DNA of 40,901 nucleotides from a virus. Below are positions 1-7,983 of the stretch, piece after piece. The stretch's first letter is position 1; every line of letters starts with the position of its first letter. The stretch covers positions 1-40,901 of IMG/VR virus record IMGVR_UViG_3300020183_000181; one strand, given 5' to 3'. The translations under genes were made by a program, and so were the position numbers. The notes under the pieces are model-generated. The model saw only the letters and a program-made list of their open reading frames with translations. It did no database searches and had not been told where the DNA came from.

Positions 1-608
1 TCTTTAGCATCGAGGCGTCTACGGGCTTCTTCTCTATTTACGCCCATGTTCCGCATGACACTCTCTTCCTCACGAAGACCAAAAATGTCAGTAAGTTTTC
101 TAAGCGGCGAAAATACGCGCTCTCCGTATGACGAAGTCGGATCGTCGTAACGACCTGAACCAACTTTAGGACGGTAGCGTTCAGGCAATTTTCCTTTCGG
201 AGCAACGGCTCTACGAGCAGGCGCTTCAGCCGTTTTTGGGGCTTCTGCTGCTTTAGGAGCTTCAACTGCTTTTGGGGCTTCCGGTCTTTTTGCCCCAGCC
301 ATTTCAGTCGTGTACTTCTTACCCTGCCAAGTGAACAAACTGTCACCTGCTTTACGGGCTGCAGCAAACGCCTGCTTAAAACTCATACCACTATCACCAC
401 CACGACGAGTAGACATCTTCATGCCTTCGCCAGTGTCTTCTCCTGAGTAACTTGTCGGGCCACCCAGATTGAACTTTTTTCCTTTACGTTTATCGGCTTT
501 CATATATTTCTCACCTACAGATTGGGGTATACCAATGCGTTTTGCTGCAGCGGGATTGTTGGCAACCAAAGCCATCAAACGGTGTTGTTTGCCTGATTTA
601 CTTGGCAC
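1..608 (-). CDS. Small conserved phage protein (KSxxQxRLM type), cut by left edge
   Basis: The minus-strand frame is open from a GTG at 608 to the window edge, so the C-terminus is missing (about 202 residues visible). It begins MPSKSGKQHRLMALVANNP, then a segment reading RIGIPQSVGEKYMKADK. This opening resembles small phage proteins of the 'KSKxQxRLM…GIPxSVGKxF' type, whose function is unknown to me. After it comes a Gly-rich part and an Ala/Pro/Lys/Glu-rich repeat-like linker (APKAVEAPKAAEAPKTAEAP, residues ~100–125), probably flexible. I chose the GTG because the conserved KSGKQ opening starts there; the SD (GGAAAG) is weak. The start overlaps the end of the holin-like gene by 11 bases. 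A different frame in 38–367 is a K/R/L-rich shadow. Confidence 0.75.
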   Translation of the reverse strand, partial: MPSKSGKQHRLMALVANNPAAAKRIGIPQSVGEKYMKADKRKGKKFNLGGPTSYSGEDTGEGMKMSTRRGGDSGMSFKQAFAAARKAGDSLFTWQGKKYTTEMAGAKRPEAPKAVEAPKAAEAPKTAEAPARRAVAPKGKLPERYRPKVGSGRYDDPTSSYGERVFSPLRKLTDIFGLREEESVMRNMGVNREEARRRLDAK

Positions 609-789
609 GGTCTTTCCATCTTTGAATAGCGTCTTTCACCGTTTTGCTCTCGTAGATACGAATGCCGGTCCACACAATTGTGAATAGCGCAGCAATTGAG
701 GGAAGCACTTCGACCAACGCTCCTATCATCGTAAAGACCGACAAAACGTCGGCCCCGGTTTTCATCGCTTCTTGAGTTTCAACTTTCAT
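598..789 (-). CDS. Holin-like small membrane protein
   Basis: A 63-residue protein starting MKVETQEAMKTGADVLS, with a long hydrophobic stretch at about residues 17–46 (VFTMIGALVEVLPSIAALF then TIVWTGIRIY) and a basic, polar C-terminus ending KDRAK. The length, one or two membrane segments and charged tail fit small phage holins, which make lesions in the inner membrane to release endolysin. No endolysin is visible nearby, so the role is inferred. I placed the start at 789 because the previous gene's TGA ends one base before this ATG, which suggests translational coupling. An upstream in-frame extension to 855 would add a polar stretch that does not fit. Confidence 0.6.
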   Translation of the reverse strand: MKVETQEAMKTGADVLSVFTMIGALVEVLPSIAALFTIVWTGIRIYESKTVKDAIQRWKDRAK

Positions 790-790
790 C

Positions 791-1045
791 TCAACAGTTC
801 CACGCACGAAGAGATTTGTTGATCCGGCTGTTCGGATCGTTGGCCGTCTTAGCACTCGTGAGCTTTTTCTTCATGCCCGACATACGGGCACAAAATGACT
901 TCTTACGAGCCCCGCCTTCCGGCTGAGGACGCTTAAGACCCGGTTTGCCGGGATTAGCACGGTTATAGGAAGCCCTGCCTTTGGCATTCAAGCCGCCAGC
1001 AGGATTTTTGCCTTCCTTGCGTTGCCACGCAGGTGTCTTAGGCAT
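791..1045 (-). CDS. Conserved phage protein, WQRKEGKNPxGGLNxKGRxSYN family
   Basis: An 84-residue, very basic protein. Its N-terminal half holds the motif WQRKEGKNPAGGLNAKGRAS followed by YNRANPGKPGLKRPQ, and a second conserved block near residues 49–60 (KKSFCARMSGMK). From memory this matches a widespread small phage family, which I believe is DUF6321; its function is not known. It has no membrane segment or signal peptide. The basic charge could suit nucleic acid or virion binding, but that is speculation. The start overlaps the stop of the upstream 101-residue gene by 8 bases and the gene ends one base before the holin-like start, so it sits firmly within the late operon. Confidence 0.75.
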   Translation of the reverse strand: MPKTPAWQRKEGKNPAGGLNAKGRASYNRANPGKPGLKRPQPEGGARKKSFCARMSGMKKKLTSAKTANDPNSRINKSLRAWNC

Positions 1046-1343
1046 ATATAACCATCACAGAAGCAACGGTCGTCACAGTAGCGTGAACGTCGTTCTGAAA
1101 TAGCAAGCCTTCACCCGGTATCAAGATGTAATCCGGAGCTGTAGACGAGGCAAGCGTGTTAACGGTTATTTTGACCGCGCCCGAAGCCCCGCCATCTCTG
1201 AGGACCACACTACCCGCACCAGCAGCGGGAACGATATACACGGCTTTGACACGTGAGCGGCCAAGATTATTCGTGGCCTGATCCTGCATCTGCCCGGTCG
1301 TCGTTCGTACCGCACTGGCTAAGACATCTGTTTGCATAGCCAT
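1038..1343 (-). CDS. Small putative virion protein
   Basis: A 101-residue protein starting MAMQTDVLASAVRTTTGQMQ. The body is rich in Val, Ala, Gly, Thr and short beta-like stretches (KAVYIVPAAGAGSVVLRDGG, then a TVTTVASVMVIYA end), with no Cys. Such small beta proteins beside major capsid genes are often head decoration or neck components, but I recognise no specific family. A good SD (AGGAG) lies about 9 bases before the ATG. A short look-alike of its N-terminus (MQTDVL…VR) is found at 1696–1731 on the same strand, suggesting an old partial duplication. Confidence 0.7.
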   Translation of the reverse strand: MAMQTDVLASAVRTTTGQMQDQATNNLGRSRVKAVYIVPAAGAGSVVLRDGGASGAVKITVNTLASSTAPDYILIPGEGLLFQNDVHATVTTVASVMVIYA

Positions 1344-1356
1344 TTAGCGGCTCCTA

Positions 1357-1689
1357 TTAGGCAGACAGGACAATCACGCCGTACGTGGCAGCAGCCGGGT
1401 CAACCGGAGAAGCAGTAATGTTGCTTGCGCGGATCGTGACCGTGTTCGCAGCCGAGACAAACGCGTTGAAAACAATACCTGCAGCCGGAGCAGCCGGAAG
1501 AGCCATGATTACTTCGTCGCCAGCCGCCGCACCCGTCACCGTAATGGTCAGGTCAGCCTGAGCAGCCGCAGCAATCGAACCAAAGTTGAGTGAAGCCGAA
1601 GCGCTGAGCACCTTGGCAATCGTGGCACCGGAACCGACGATAAAGCCGTTCTGAGAAACTACCGGGCCAGAAAATGTAGTCGTAGCCAT
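1357..1689 (-). CDS. Small Ala/Val-rich structural protein, possible head decoration
   Basis: A 110-residue protein starting MATTTFSGPVVSQNGFIVGS. It is Ala-, Val-, Thr- and Ser-rich and predicted mainly beta (SLNFGSIAAAAQADLTITVT … NTVTIRASNITASPVDPAAA). The closing pattern 'V-S-A-A-N-T-V-T-I-R-x-x-N … P-V-D-P-A-x-x-T-Y' is one I associate with short capsid decoration or fibre-like proteins found beside aquatic phage capsid genes, though no formal family is assigned. The SD GAGGTAA is 6 bases before the ATG. It follows the terminator behind the major capsid gene, so it may be transcribed by read-through or from an unseen promoter. Confidence 0.7.
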   Translation of the reverse strand: MATTTFSGPVVSQNGFIVGSGATIAKVLSASASLNFGSIAAAAQADLTITVTGAAAGDEVIMALPAAPAAGIVFNAFVSAANTVTIRASNITASPVDPAAATYGVIVLSA

Positions 1690-1695
1690 TGCAAA

Positions 1696-1731
1696 TTACC
1701 TCACATGCGAGTCAAGTACATCAGTCTGCAT
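1696..1731 (-). pseudogene. 11-codon remnant resembling the start of the 101-residue protein
   Basis: Reading leftward, ATG CAG ACT GAT GTA CTT encodes MQTDVL, followed by DSHVR and a TAA. The real gene at 1038–1343 begins MAMQTDVLASAVR. The match is at protein level with several synonymous base changes, so it is not a recent copy. It may be a broken duplicate, a recombination scar, or a leader peptide for the downstream gene, whose SD overlaps its end. The match is short, so chance is not excluded. Confidence 0.35.
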
Positions 1732-1793
1732 GTCGTCAGTCGGGGCTGTCTGATGTACGGATTTTTCCCGATGAACACTATATACGCTGAGAA

Positions 1794-1825
1794 ATCCAAA
1801 AAGGAAAGGGGGGCCGAAGCCCCCC
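1794..1825 (-). terminator. Intrinsic terminator after the major capsid gene
   Basis: On the minus strand, a perfect 7-bp stem GGGGGGC / GCCCCCC closes on a TTCG tetraloop (1808–1825) and is followed by TTTCCTTTTT. This is a classic Rho-independent layout. It lies 13 bases past the capsid stop and would set capsid mRNA levels apart from those of the downstream late genes. Confidence 0.85.
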
Positions 1826-1837
1826 AATCCAGTTTTA

Positions 1838-2746
1838 TCAGGACGAACCCGGCGAACCGAACATGCCCAGAGGATCAGACCATCCGAACGAGTAACGCTC
1901 ACGACTCTTGTAGCGAACGTTTCCAGTATCGAAATCCCCGTCCATGGAGTTCTGGAGCGGCGTACGGACAAAGTGCTTCATGCCGTTCGGAACGTCGGTG
2001 GTTAGGAACCACGCATTCGTATCCGTCAGGTAGTGGTTAACAGTGTAACCACCCGGAATCGACCCCATCGCCTTCAACGCGTTGATGTCGTTGTCAGCGG
2101 TCGCAACACGGAGTTCCGTGTCGAGGAGACGCTTAGCGACGAACATCAATGACGGCGGAACGATGAGCTTGCGCGGCTTCGCAGCAATGAGGAGACCACG
2201 CTCGTCCGTCCAACCCGCAATCTGAATCACCGCAGCCTCAAGCGAAGTCTCGTTGAGGTCAGAGGCAGTCAGACGGTTGCTGTTGGTACCACCCGAAACA
2301 AGCGGGTGCGAGGCCGAGAACAGCGCGACACCGTCGCCGCCCACATAGGACGCCGAGAAGCCGTTGTTCAGGACCGACGCAGCCTTAACCTGCTTCGTGT
2401 ACGCCATAGCGCGGGCAAGAGCCTTCGTGTAGCGCTTGCTGAGCGAGTCGTACAGATTGTCTTCCACAGCCTCTTCCGTGATGGAGAAGCCGAGAGCAAT
2501 CGTCTCGTGGTTGTAGCGAGCAGTCCAAGCTTCCTGCGCATTGTCGTACGCAATCGCTTGACCTTCCGGCTTGACCGGAGCAGCGGAGAACCCGCTGAGC
2601 TTCGTCTCTTCTTCAAAGGAACGCTCGGAGGTCTCAGTCTCGTAGATCTCCTTGTGCTCCTCACCGTACTGCTTGTACTCCAGACCGAACAGGGCGTTCA
2701 GGCCGGGCAGCAGCTCCTTAAGAAGTTGTGCACGTGAAATAGCCAT
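1838..2746 (-). CDS. Major capsid protein, HK97 fold, Mu gpT-like
   Basis: A 302-residue protein that should form the icosahedral shell. The middle part (SITEEAVEDNLYDSLSKRYT, then KALARAMAYTKQVKAASVLN and LFSASHPLVSGGTNSN, ~residues 95–165) matches the spine-helix and loop pattern I associate with Mu-like major head subunits (gpT family). KPRKLIVPPSLMFVAKRLLD (~195–215) is another typical capsid segment. It lies downstream of the scaffold and upstream of a strong terminator, as expected for a highly expressed head protein. SD GGGAG is 9 bases before the start. There is no separate protease in view. The overall call is firm; assignment to gpT is from memory. Confidence 0.85.
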   Translation of the reverse strand: MAISRAQLLKELLPGLNALFGLEYKQYGEEHKEIYETETSERSFEEETKLSGFSAAPVKPEGQAIAYDNAQEAWTARYNHETIALGFSITEEAVEDNLYDSLSKRYTKALARAMAYTKQVKAASVLNNGFSASYVGGDGVALFSASHPLVSGGTNSNRLTASDLNETSLEAAVIQIAGWTDERGLLIAAKPRKLIVPPSLMFVAKRLLDTELRVATADNDINALKAMGSIPGGYTVNHYLTDTNAWFLTTDVPNGMKHFVRTPLQNSMDGDFDTGNVRYKSRERYSFGWSDPLGMFGSPGSS

Positions 2747-2762
2747 TTCTTAGAACTCCCTA

Positions 2763-3395
2763 TTAAGTGCCAGACGCGTTGTTATACGCGTGGTAGCCAG
2801 CATTGAACTTCACGACAAACTCGACGAAGTTACCGCTGCTGTTTACCGAATCGGTCACAACATCAACCACACGGAACGGCAGTGAAGTCGTCACGTTGTT
2901 GATGAAGACACCCATACGGCTGTTGCCGGTCGTCGTGGAGCCCGTGTTGAGCACGAGTTCCGCGTTGGTGCCAAACGAGTTGGCACGGGACAGGTAAGCC
3001 GGAAGGAGACCGCCCGAGATGCTGTTCGCGACGTTGCTCGTCACGTTGACGACCTTGTACAGCGCATTCGGATCATCCGAAATGTACGCCAAGATGTCGT
3101 CAGCAGCCGTCGAAGCCGGGTAGTACTGCGAGAATACTTTCTGCTTCGTGGCCGGGTTCGTGTACGAACAGCCGAGGAACACGCCGATGACGCCCGCAAT
3201 CGGGGAGGCATCGTTCTGAAGGGTCGTGATGATGACATTTCCCGACGAGTTAAGCTGCACGACATCGCCATTGAAAATCGACGTGCCGTAAGCATTCCCA
3301 ATCGGAATCTGTCGAGTCGCACCCGCAAACGGAAGTCCACCGACCAAGTTGATAGGCTTCAGTCCATAAGGTGCATCAACAGTGGGATAAGCCAT
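2763..3395 (-). CDS. Virion structural protein next to capsid, possible decoration protein
   Basis: A 210-residue protein beginning MAYPTVDAPYGLKPINLVGG. The opening 'GLKPINLVGGLPFAGATRQI' is a pattern seen in virion proteins encoded beside capsid genes in aquatic phages. The rest is beta-rich with many Asn, Ser, Thr and Gly, and has no membrane segment or Cys cluster (a single Cys in LGCSY). Head decoration or minor capsid is the likely role from position (between scaffold module and major capsid gene), but no domain is recognised. The SD AGGAG lies 7 bases before the ATG. Confidence 0.75.
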   Translation of the reverse strand: MAYPTVDAPYGLKPINLVGGLPFAGATRQIPIGNAYGTSIFNGDVVQLNSSGNVIITTLQNDASPIAGVIGVFLGCSYTNPATKQKVFSQYYPASTAADDILAYISDDPNALYKVVNVTSNVANSISGGLLPAYLSRANSFGTNAELVLNTGSTTTGNSRMGVFINNVTTSLPFRVVDVVTDSVNSSGNFVEFVVKFNAGYHAYNNASGT

Positions 3396-3417
3396 TTGAT
3401 ACTCCTAAAAAGTGAAT

Positions 3418-3870
3418 TTATTTACCACCGCGACCGAACGAAGTCGTTGAACGCTTCTCGTTAAAGAGCGGCATACGCTGATCGTTTGATCGCATAAAGT
3501 TGTTATCCACGGCTTCCATCTGAGAGTGAGCCTGCTTGAGGTAATAATCATCACGCTGCTTCATCATCTCTTCAGGGGCCTTGCACAACAACAGGCCACC
3601 AATCTCGATGTTGCCTTTAAATCGGCTATTCGGATCGGCTTGTAGCATCAACTCCGGGTGGTCTTCAGCCTTACAGGGCTCCCAACCTTCACGGAGTTTT
3701 GCGGACGTATTCGTGGGGTCAGCAACCCCCATTAAACTAGTCCGGATCCACCTAAACACCCACCCTGGCTGCTCTTTGGGAGCAGGTAGGATTTGAGGGG
3801 GCGTCCAAGCAGTTTTTCGCTGCGCGGATTCTCGGCTTTCGAGTTCACGAGTTAGACGATTGTCAACCAT
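3418..3870 (-). CDS. Conserved late-operon protein of unknown function
   Basis: A 150-residue soluble protein. It has a Trp-rich motif (PGWVFRWIRTSLMG) followed by 'DPTNTSAKLREGWEPCKAED' and 'RFKGNIEIGGLLLCKAPEEM', then a polar helical C-terminal region (DDYYLKQAHSQMEAVDNNFM) ending in FGRGGK. The ordering of these motifs is familiar from proteins between scaffold and capsid in marine and freshwater podovirus-like genomes, but the function is not known to me. The start overlaps the scaffold stop by 8 bases, so the two are translationally coupled. Confidence 0.75.
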   Translation of the reverse strand: MVDNRLTRELESRESAQRKTAWTPPQILPAPKEQPGWVFRWIRTSLMGVADPTNTSAKLREGWEPCKAEDHPELMLQADPNSRFKGNIEIGGLLLCKAPEEMMKQRDDYYLKQAHSQMEAVDNNFMRSNDQRMPLFNEKRSTTSFGRGGK

Positions 3871-4855
3871 TGCTATTCTCCAGTTTCATAAGTTCTTTTG
3901 CGTACTGCTCATTGCTCAGACCAAGTTTCTTGGCTAGCGCAACTTGCGTCGGTGTCAGGCGAACCTGACGTGGTGCGGTTGCCCGCGTTACCGGAGCCAC
4001 AACAGTGGCTTGCTTTGTGCGAGCAGGTTTTTCTTCCTGCTTCGTTTGAGTTGGCTCTTCCTTTTCCTCATCGATATCGAAGTAATCAGGAAAACGCTTT
4101 CTCATCGTCGAGTCGATTTGCCGGTAGTAGTCATCACTACGCAGATCAACACCGGACCTTTCTAGCTTTGCGTGCAGTCCCAGTGCGAGGGCGGTCATTT
4201 CCTCGTCTACACCAAACCAAGAGTTCTTTTGCTTCCACGCTTCGGCTTTTGGGTCGATTGCAGAAGCAGCAGTAACCTGTGGTGCCTGTGCCTGTTTAGT
4301 TTGTTGTACACCTGATTCTTCATTTTGTAAAGCAGGTTGGAATCTAGCGTACTGCTGTAGCCTTAGTTTAGCGTCAGTAAGGGCTTCTTGAGCATCGGCA
4401 ATCTTTTCGCCGTCACCAGACTCATAGGCCATTTTTAGCTTTTCTTTAGCCACTGCCAATTCGGTATTGGCGGACTTAGTAGCTTCTTGGATATAAGCCT
4501 TTTCCCCGGCCCCAAGGCGCTGTTTAAGCAGCCTGTTCTCTTCCATTTGGGCCTGTGCAAACTTAAGAGCCTCGTCCTTTTCACGGGCAGCAGATTCTTT
4601 AGCACGACGCTCGTCATGCCACACCTTTTTCATCTGCCCAAGGCGTTTACGTACCTTTTCGGAATATTCCTCAAGGTCGTCTTTTTCTAACTCGTCCACT
4701 ACTTCTTTAGGCAGCGGAACACGTCCCCGATCAGCCGGTGGCGTGTCGTCAATTATCTCGACCTTAAAATCATCGTCGGAGGAGGCTTTTGCCGCAGTAG
4801 ATTCGTTATCTACCTGCTCTGCTTCGTCTGGGAACTTAAATTCTTCTTGTTGCAT
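3863..4855 (-). CDS. Putative capsid scaffolding protein
   Basis: A 330-residue highly charged protein with an acidic N-terminus, a long coiled-coil at about residues 60–170 (EKVRKRLGQMKKVWHDERRA … KEKLKMAYESGDGEKIADAQ), a Gln/Pro/Ala linker, and a basic C-terminal helix (LTPTQVALAKKLGLSNEQYA). Acidic, coiled-coil, low-complexity proteins with a basic C-terminal capsid-binding helix between portal and capsid genes are usually scaffolds that template procapsid assembly and then leave. That role is inferred from composition and position. It overlaps the next gene by 8 bases. Confidence 0.7.
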   Translation of the reverse strand: MQQEEFKFPDEAEQVDNESTAAKASSDDDFKVEIIDDTPPADRGRVPLPKEVVDELEKDDLEEYSEKVRKRLGQMKKVWHDERRAKESAAREKDEALKFAQAQMEENRLLKQRLGAGEKAYIQEATKSANTELAVAKEKLKMAYESGDGEKIADAQEALTDAKLRLQQYARFQPALQNEESGVQQTKQAQAPQVTAASAIDPKAEAWKQKNSWFGVDEEMTALALGLHAKLERSGVDLRSDDYYRQIDSTMRKRFPDYFDIDEEKEEPTQTKQEEKPARTKQATVVAPVTRATAPRQVRLTPTQVALAKKLGLSNEQYAKELMKLENSNG

Positions 4856-4867
4856 AAAAACAACTCC

Positions 4868-5245
4868 TTATGCGCGACGGATTCCACGGGGGTCTTCAAC
4901 CACCGCTTCCACCGTGTCGTCGTTAATAATGCGGAACTCCCTACCGTGGATGACCACGCGGGTACCGGAATAGGGCCGAGTAAGGACGAAATCCCCCTCT
5001 TTGCACCATGAACCAGTGGGGAACCGATCCTTATCTGCATAACAAAGGTCACCCATTTTGACAACGAACAAGACCACGGTGGTCTGTTCTTCAACTTTCT
5101 TGGTGTCCTCTGCCTTAATAATCCCCCCGTCATATTCCTCTTCTACATGCGGGATAGCACATAGCATTCGGAATCCGCAAGGCTCAGGAAGTAGTTTGGC
5201 TTTAGCTGCCTCCTCCTGCGTTTTCTCAACATTAATATTACTCAT
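4868..5245 (-). CDS. GroES-like co-chaperonin (Cpn10 family)
   Basis: A 125-residue protein with the GroES pattern: an N-terminal strand (GFRMLCAIPHVE, residues 24–35), a Gly-Gly mobile-loop region (YDGGIIKAEDTKKVEEQTT, 38–56), a strand ending VVKMGD, then KEGDFVLTRPYSGTRVVIHG and a C-terminal REFRIINDDTVEAVVED. This order parallels bacterial GroES (…GGIVL…GDIVIF…EVLIM…ILAIVE). T4 gp31 is a known phage version that caps host GroEL to help fold the capsid protein, and the location between portal and scaffold fits that. I chose the second of two adjacent ATGs (5245) because SD GGAG is 7 bases away; the coding region could start as far as 5299. It overlaps the upstream stop. Confidence 0.8.
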   Translation of the reverse strand: MSNINVEKTQEEAAKAKLLPEPCGFRMLCAIPHVEEEYDGGIIKAEDTKKVEEQTTVVLFVVKMGDLCYADKDRFPTGSWCKEGDFVLTRPYSGTRVVIHGREFRIINDDTVEAVVEDPRGIRRA

Positions 5246-5432
5246 CATTGCGCTCCAAGCGTTTTGCAAGGTCTTTGATGTGGTTCTTTGCGAGCTCAAG
5301 ACCCTGTAATGCCCCGCAAAGTCGTTTGTATTCAGCCTCGTCCAACTTACCTTGAATCAAGGCTTCAATAATTAACATGCGCTCTTCTTGGAGTTTTGAT
5401 TCCAAGTATTCCAGAGCGTTTGAATAGACCAT
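5238..5432 (-). CDS. Small helical protein between portal and GroES-like gene
   Basis: A 64-residue, all-helical, charged protein (MVYSNALEYLESKLQEERML … HIKDLAKRLERNDE) with heptad-like spacing of Leu, Ile and Ala, so probably a short coiled coil. The ATG directly abuts the portal stop (TAA then ATG) with the SD GGAGAG inside the portal's last codons, and its end overlaps the GroES-like start by 8 bases. Similar short helical genes follow portal genes in other phages without a known role. A head-assembly accessory is the natural guess; no function is claimed. Confidence 0.7.
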   Translation of the reverse strand: MVYSNALEYLESKLQEERMLIIEALIQGKLDEAEYKRLCGALQGLELAKNHIKDLAKRLERNDE

Positions 5433-7973
5433 TTATCTCTCCTTCTTTGCACCTTTCGGTTGTTGTGCTGCACGTGCTGCCGAATCTATATTTTTTGCAA
5501 TGTCAACACCCATACGCAGACCCTCTAGCTGCTGCTTGGCAGAAAGCGAAGTCTTATGTTTCTGGACATCAACACCGAGTCGAGCTGCATCAATCTGCGC
5601 TCTATTAGTGGCTTCTTGCTCACGGATACGAATCTCATCAGCCTTGGCTGCTGCTTGGATCTGCATTTCCGTTTGCTTGCGCTGCAGTTCTGCCTGTCGA
5701 AGTTGGGTATCGACCTGCAGTTGCTGTTGTTTAATCTGCAGTTCCTGAGATCTCAGTTGCAGTTCTTGCTGCTGCATCTGAATAACAGGGTCCTGCTGTT
5801 GTTGTGCGATTTGCTGGGCTTTGGCTTCAGCAACGTCTTTTTGTAGAAGTTTCGAAGCGGCAATAGCCGACAAACGAGACACCTGAATCTCTGCTGCTTC
5901 AGGCAAATAATTCTCATCTTTTTCATCATCTGGTGCCGGAGGCAGGGCTGCACCAAGTTGCTTCTCAATTTCTTTGCGGTATTGGAACGCTATGTGCTCC
6001 ATCAAGTGAGCCTGTGCTGCTCCCATGATCTGTTGAGCCATCGGGTTTTGCCCAACGATTTGCATGATTTTTGGATCCTGCATAGCCGACATGTGTACCT
6101 GAATATGCGCCTCGTGATCTTGGTACAGGAACGCCTTAACAGGCTTACCCATAAGTAGATTCATATTCTCAGTGACAGGATCAACCGGCTTAGCGTCATC
6201 AGGAGAAGGAACAATCTTGCTAGCGTTCTTCACGCCAAGAGTCTCAATCATTTGCCGATGGAGATAGGGCAGATCGTAAAGTTGCGGAGCGGTCTGCGAG
6301 AGTTGGAGAACAGCCTGATACTGCACCACCTTCTGCGACATCGTGGCGGCATTTGGATCACTGACTGGAATAACATCTACATCGTCATAGTCCGACTTTT
6401 TAGCTTTACGAGATCCAACTTCAGGCTCGTATGAGTATTCATCCGGAGTGTTGTCACGAATAATTGCCGCAAGGAGCTTGAACTCCTGCTTCATCGTGTA
6501 ATAGATGCGGGCCTGCACCGCGCTCATTACTTTGAGAACACGCTCAAGGATGGCAAGCGTAGTACCGACAGGGGCCTGAGAGGACATATCGCTGACCTTT
6601 AGGTCAGATACCGCAGCAAAGCGGCGTCCTTCTTCGACCACCTTATCCATGAGGAGAGCAAGAGTCTGGCTTGGCTCCTTGTACGGCAGGGGCAATATAT
6701 TGTCGCGGATTGCGCCGCTTGGCACATCTACGTCGCGGAACTCTCCGGGAGCAATAGGCGTATCGTCTCCCTTAATTCTAAGCCCGCGTGACTTGAGACC
6801 GCCCGGAAGGTTGCTGAGTGTTCCTGCGTCGATAAGCTGCCTAAGAAGAGATGTAGCAGCCTTAGAGTGTCCGCCGATAAGGTGGATGAGACCAAAGTAG
6901 TAGAACCCGAATCCGGGGATATAACCATAATGAACAAAGTGCTGTCGCTTTTCTTTAAGTTTGTCATCTTCCCGCCAATTGCGACGAATCGCCAAAATAG
7001 TTCCAGTCCCCTTCTCAATCGTCACTACGTAAGGTAGAGCGATCCCCGTTTCGTTATTGTCTTTATCGACATCCGGATAACCCGGCAAATCGATGTTGAC
7101 GTGCATTTCAAGCAGTTGGAACCGATCATCCATAGACGCTGAGAAACCCTGATCCTCAGCCTTCTGCTTCTCGACCTCATCCATAACGCGGACCGGGTCG
7201 CCCAAGTCCACATCACGATAGAATCCTGCATACTGGAGTTTGATCAGTTCATTTTTAGTCTTACGCATACGGTGCGTAACACGGTCTGCAGATTCAAGAT
7301 TCGGCGCGCCATAAGGCACCACGATATCTTCAGCGGGGATAAATACAGCGGTCTGTCTATTCATTGACGGATCAAAATAGACTTTTTTAAACGCATTACC
7401 CGACAAGGCGAGCGAAAGGAGCAGGCGCTCATGCTCGGGCCTGTACTCCTTCATGATCTCGGTCAACTGATAATTCATATCGTCCGCAACGCGGATCGAG
7501 GCATCTTTCTTCTCGGTGGTTTCTTTCCCGACTATTTTGGTCTTAACCGGACCTGCCGCAGGGAAGGTCTCCATGATGGTTTCGGACTGAAACTTAACGG
7601 CGCTCTCCATGAGGAGGGGGTGGAACACGCCACACGCACCCGGCCACGGCTCAGTACGTTCTTCGTACCGAATACCCAGAATCTTTAGTCCTTTAATATA
7701 GGTATCGAGCCAGTCTTTGCGACTTGAGAGGTCCTGCTCGTACTGTCCAATAAGTTCTCCGGCAAGGCTCTGGAGTTCGTTCTCGCCCATATATTCAGCG
7801 AGGTTGGAGTCGAAATCCTCAGCACGGGACTCTGACTTTACTAAGTCAATTACCATCCCATCTACGCCAATGCGGACCTCTTCGGGGTCCACGATCTCAA
7901 TTTCGACTGCAGGTTCGGCTTCTAATGCCTCAAGACCCTGCGGGGCTTCGTACAGACCTTTCTCAATAGCCAT
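5433..7973 (-). CDS. Portal protein
   Basis: An 846-residue protein directly downstream of the large terminase. It would form the twelve-fold ring at one capsid vertex for DNA entry and exit. The core has typical portal segments: KDWLDTYIKGLKILGIRYEE and PWPGACGVFHPLLMESAVKF (residues ~85–130), LLLSLALSGNAFKKVYFDPS (~185), and a region near 390–450 (HSKAATSLLRQLIDAGTLSN) matching the portal core. A long Gln-rich coiled coil at about 690–800 (repeated QQQLQ/MQQQEL) resembles the extended barrel region of P22-type portals. Size and layout suit a P22-like or related podovirus portal; the sub-family is inferred. Confidence 0.85.
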   Translation of the reverse strand: MAIEKGLYEAPQGLEALEAEPAVEIEIVDPEEVRIGVDGMVIDLVKSESRAEDFDSNLAEYMGENELQSLAGELIGQYEQDLSSRKDWLDTYIKGLKILGIRYEERTEPWPGACGVFHPLLMESAVKFQSETIMETFPAAGPVKTKIVGKETTEKKDASIRVADDMNYQLTEIMKEYRPEHERLLLSLALSGNAFKKVYFDPSMNRQTAVFIPAEDIVVPYGAPNLESADRVTHRMRKTKNELIKLQYAGFYRDVDLGDPVRVMDEVEKQKAEDQGFSASMDDRFQLLEMHVNIDLPGYPDVDKDNNETGIALPYVVTIEKGTGTILAIRRNWREDDKLKEKRQHFVHYGYIPGFGFYYFGLIHLIGGHSKAATSLLRQLIDAGTLSNLPGGLKSRGLRIKGDDTPIAPGEFRDVDVPSGAIRDNILPLPYKEPSQTLALLMDKVVEEGRRFAAVSDLKVSDMSSQAPVGTTLAILERVLKVMSAVQARIYYTMKQEFKLLAAIIRDNTPDEYSYEPEVGSRKAKKSDYDDVDVIPVSDPNAATMSQKVVQYQAVLQLSQTAPQLYDLPYLHRQMIETLGVKNASKIVPSPDDAKPVDPVTENMNLLMGKPVKAFLYQDHEAHIQVHMSAMQDPKIMQIVGQNPMAQQIMGAAQAHLMEHIAFQYRKEIEKQLGAALPPAPDDEKDENYLPEAAEIQVSRLSAIAASKLLQKDVAEAKAQQIAQQQQDPVIQMQQQELQLRSQELQIKQQQLQVDTQLRQAELQRKQTEMQIQAAAKADEIRIREQEATNRAQIDAARLGVDVQKHKTSLSAKQQLEGLRMGVDIAKNIDSAARAAQQPKGAKKER

Positions 7974-7983
7974 CTAAAATCTC

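Noticed and set aside
38-367. 109-codon minus-strand frame, rich in K, R, L and V
   Set aside because: It overlaps the better-supported frame 1–608 (GTG start, ordered repeats, conserved opening) and has the look of a shifted shadow.
2306-2737. 143-codon plus-strand frame opposite the major capsid gene
   Set aside because: Lies wholly antisense to a clear capsid gene, with Arg/Val-rich composition typical of a complementary-strand shadow.
3898-4275. 125-codon plus-strand frame opposite the scaffold gene
   Set aside because: Antisense shadow of a coiled-coil gene; no supporting motif.
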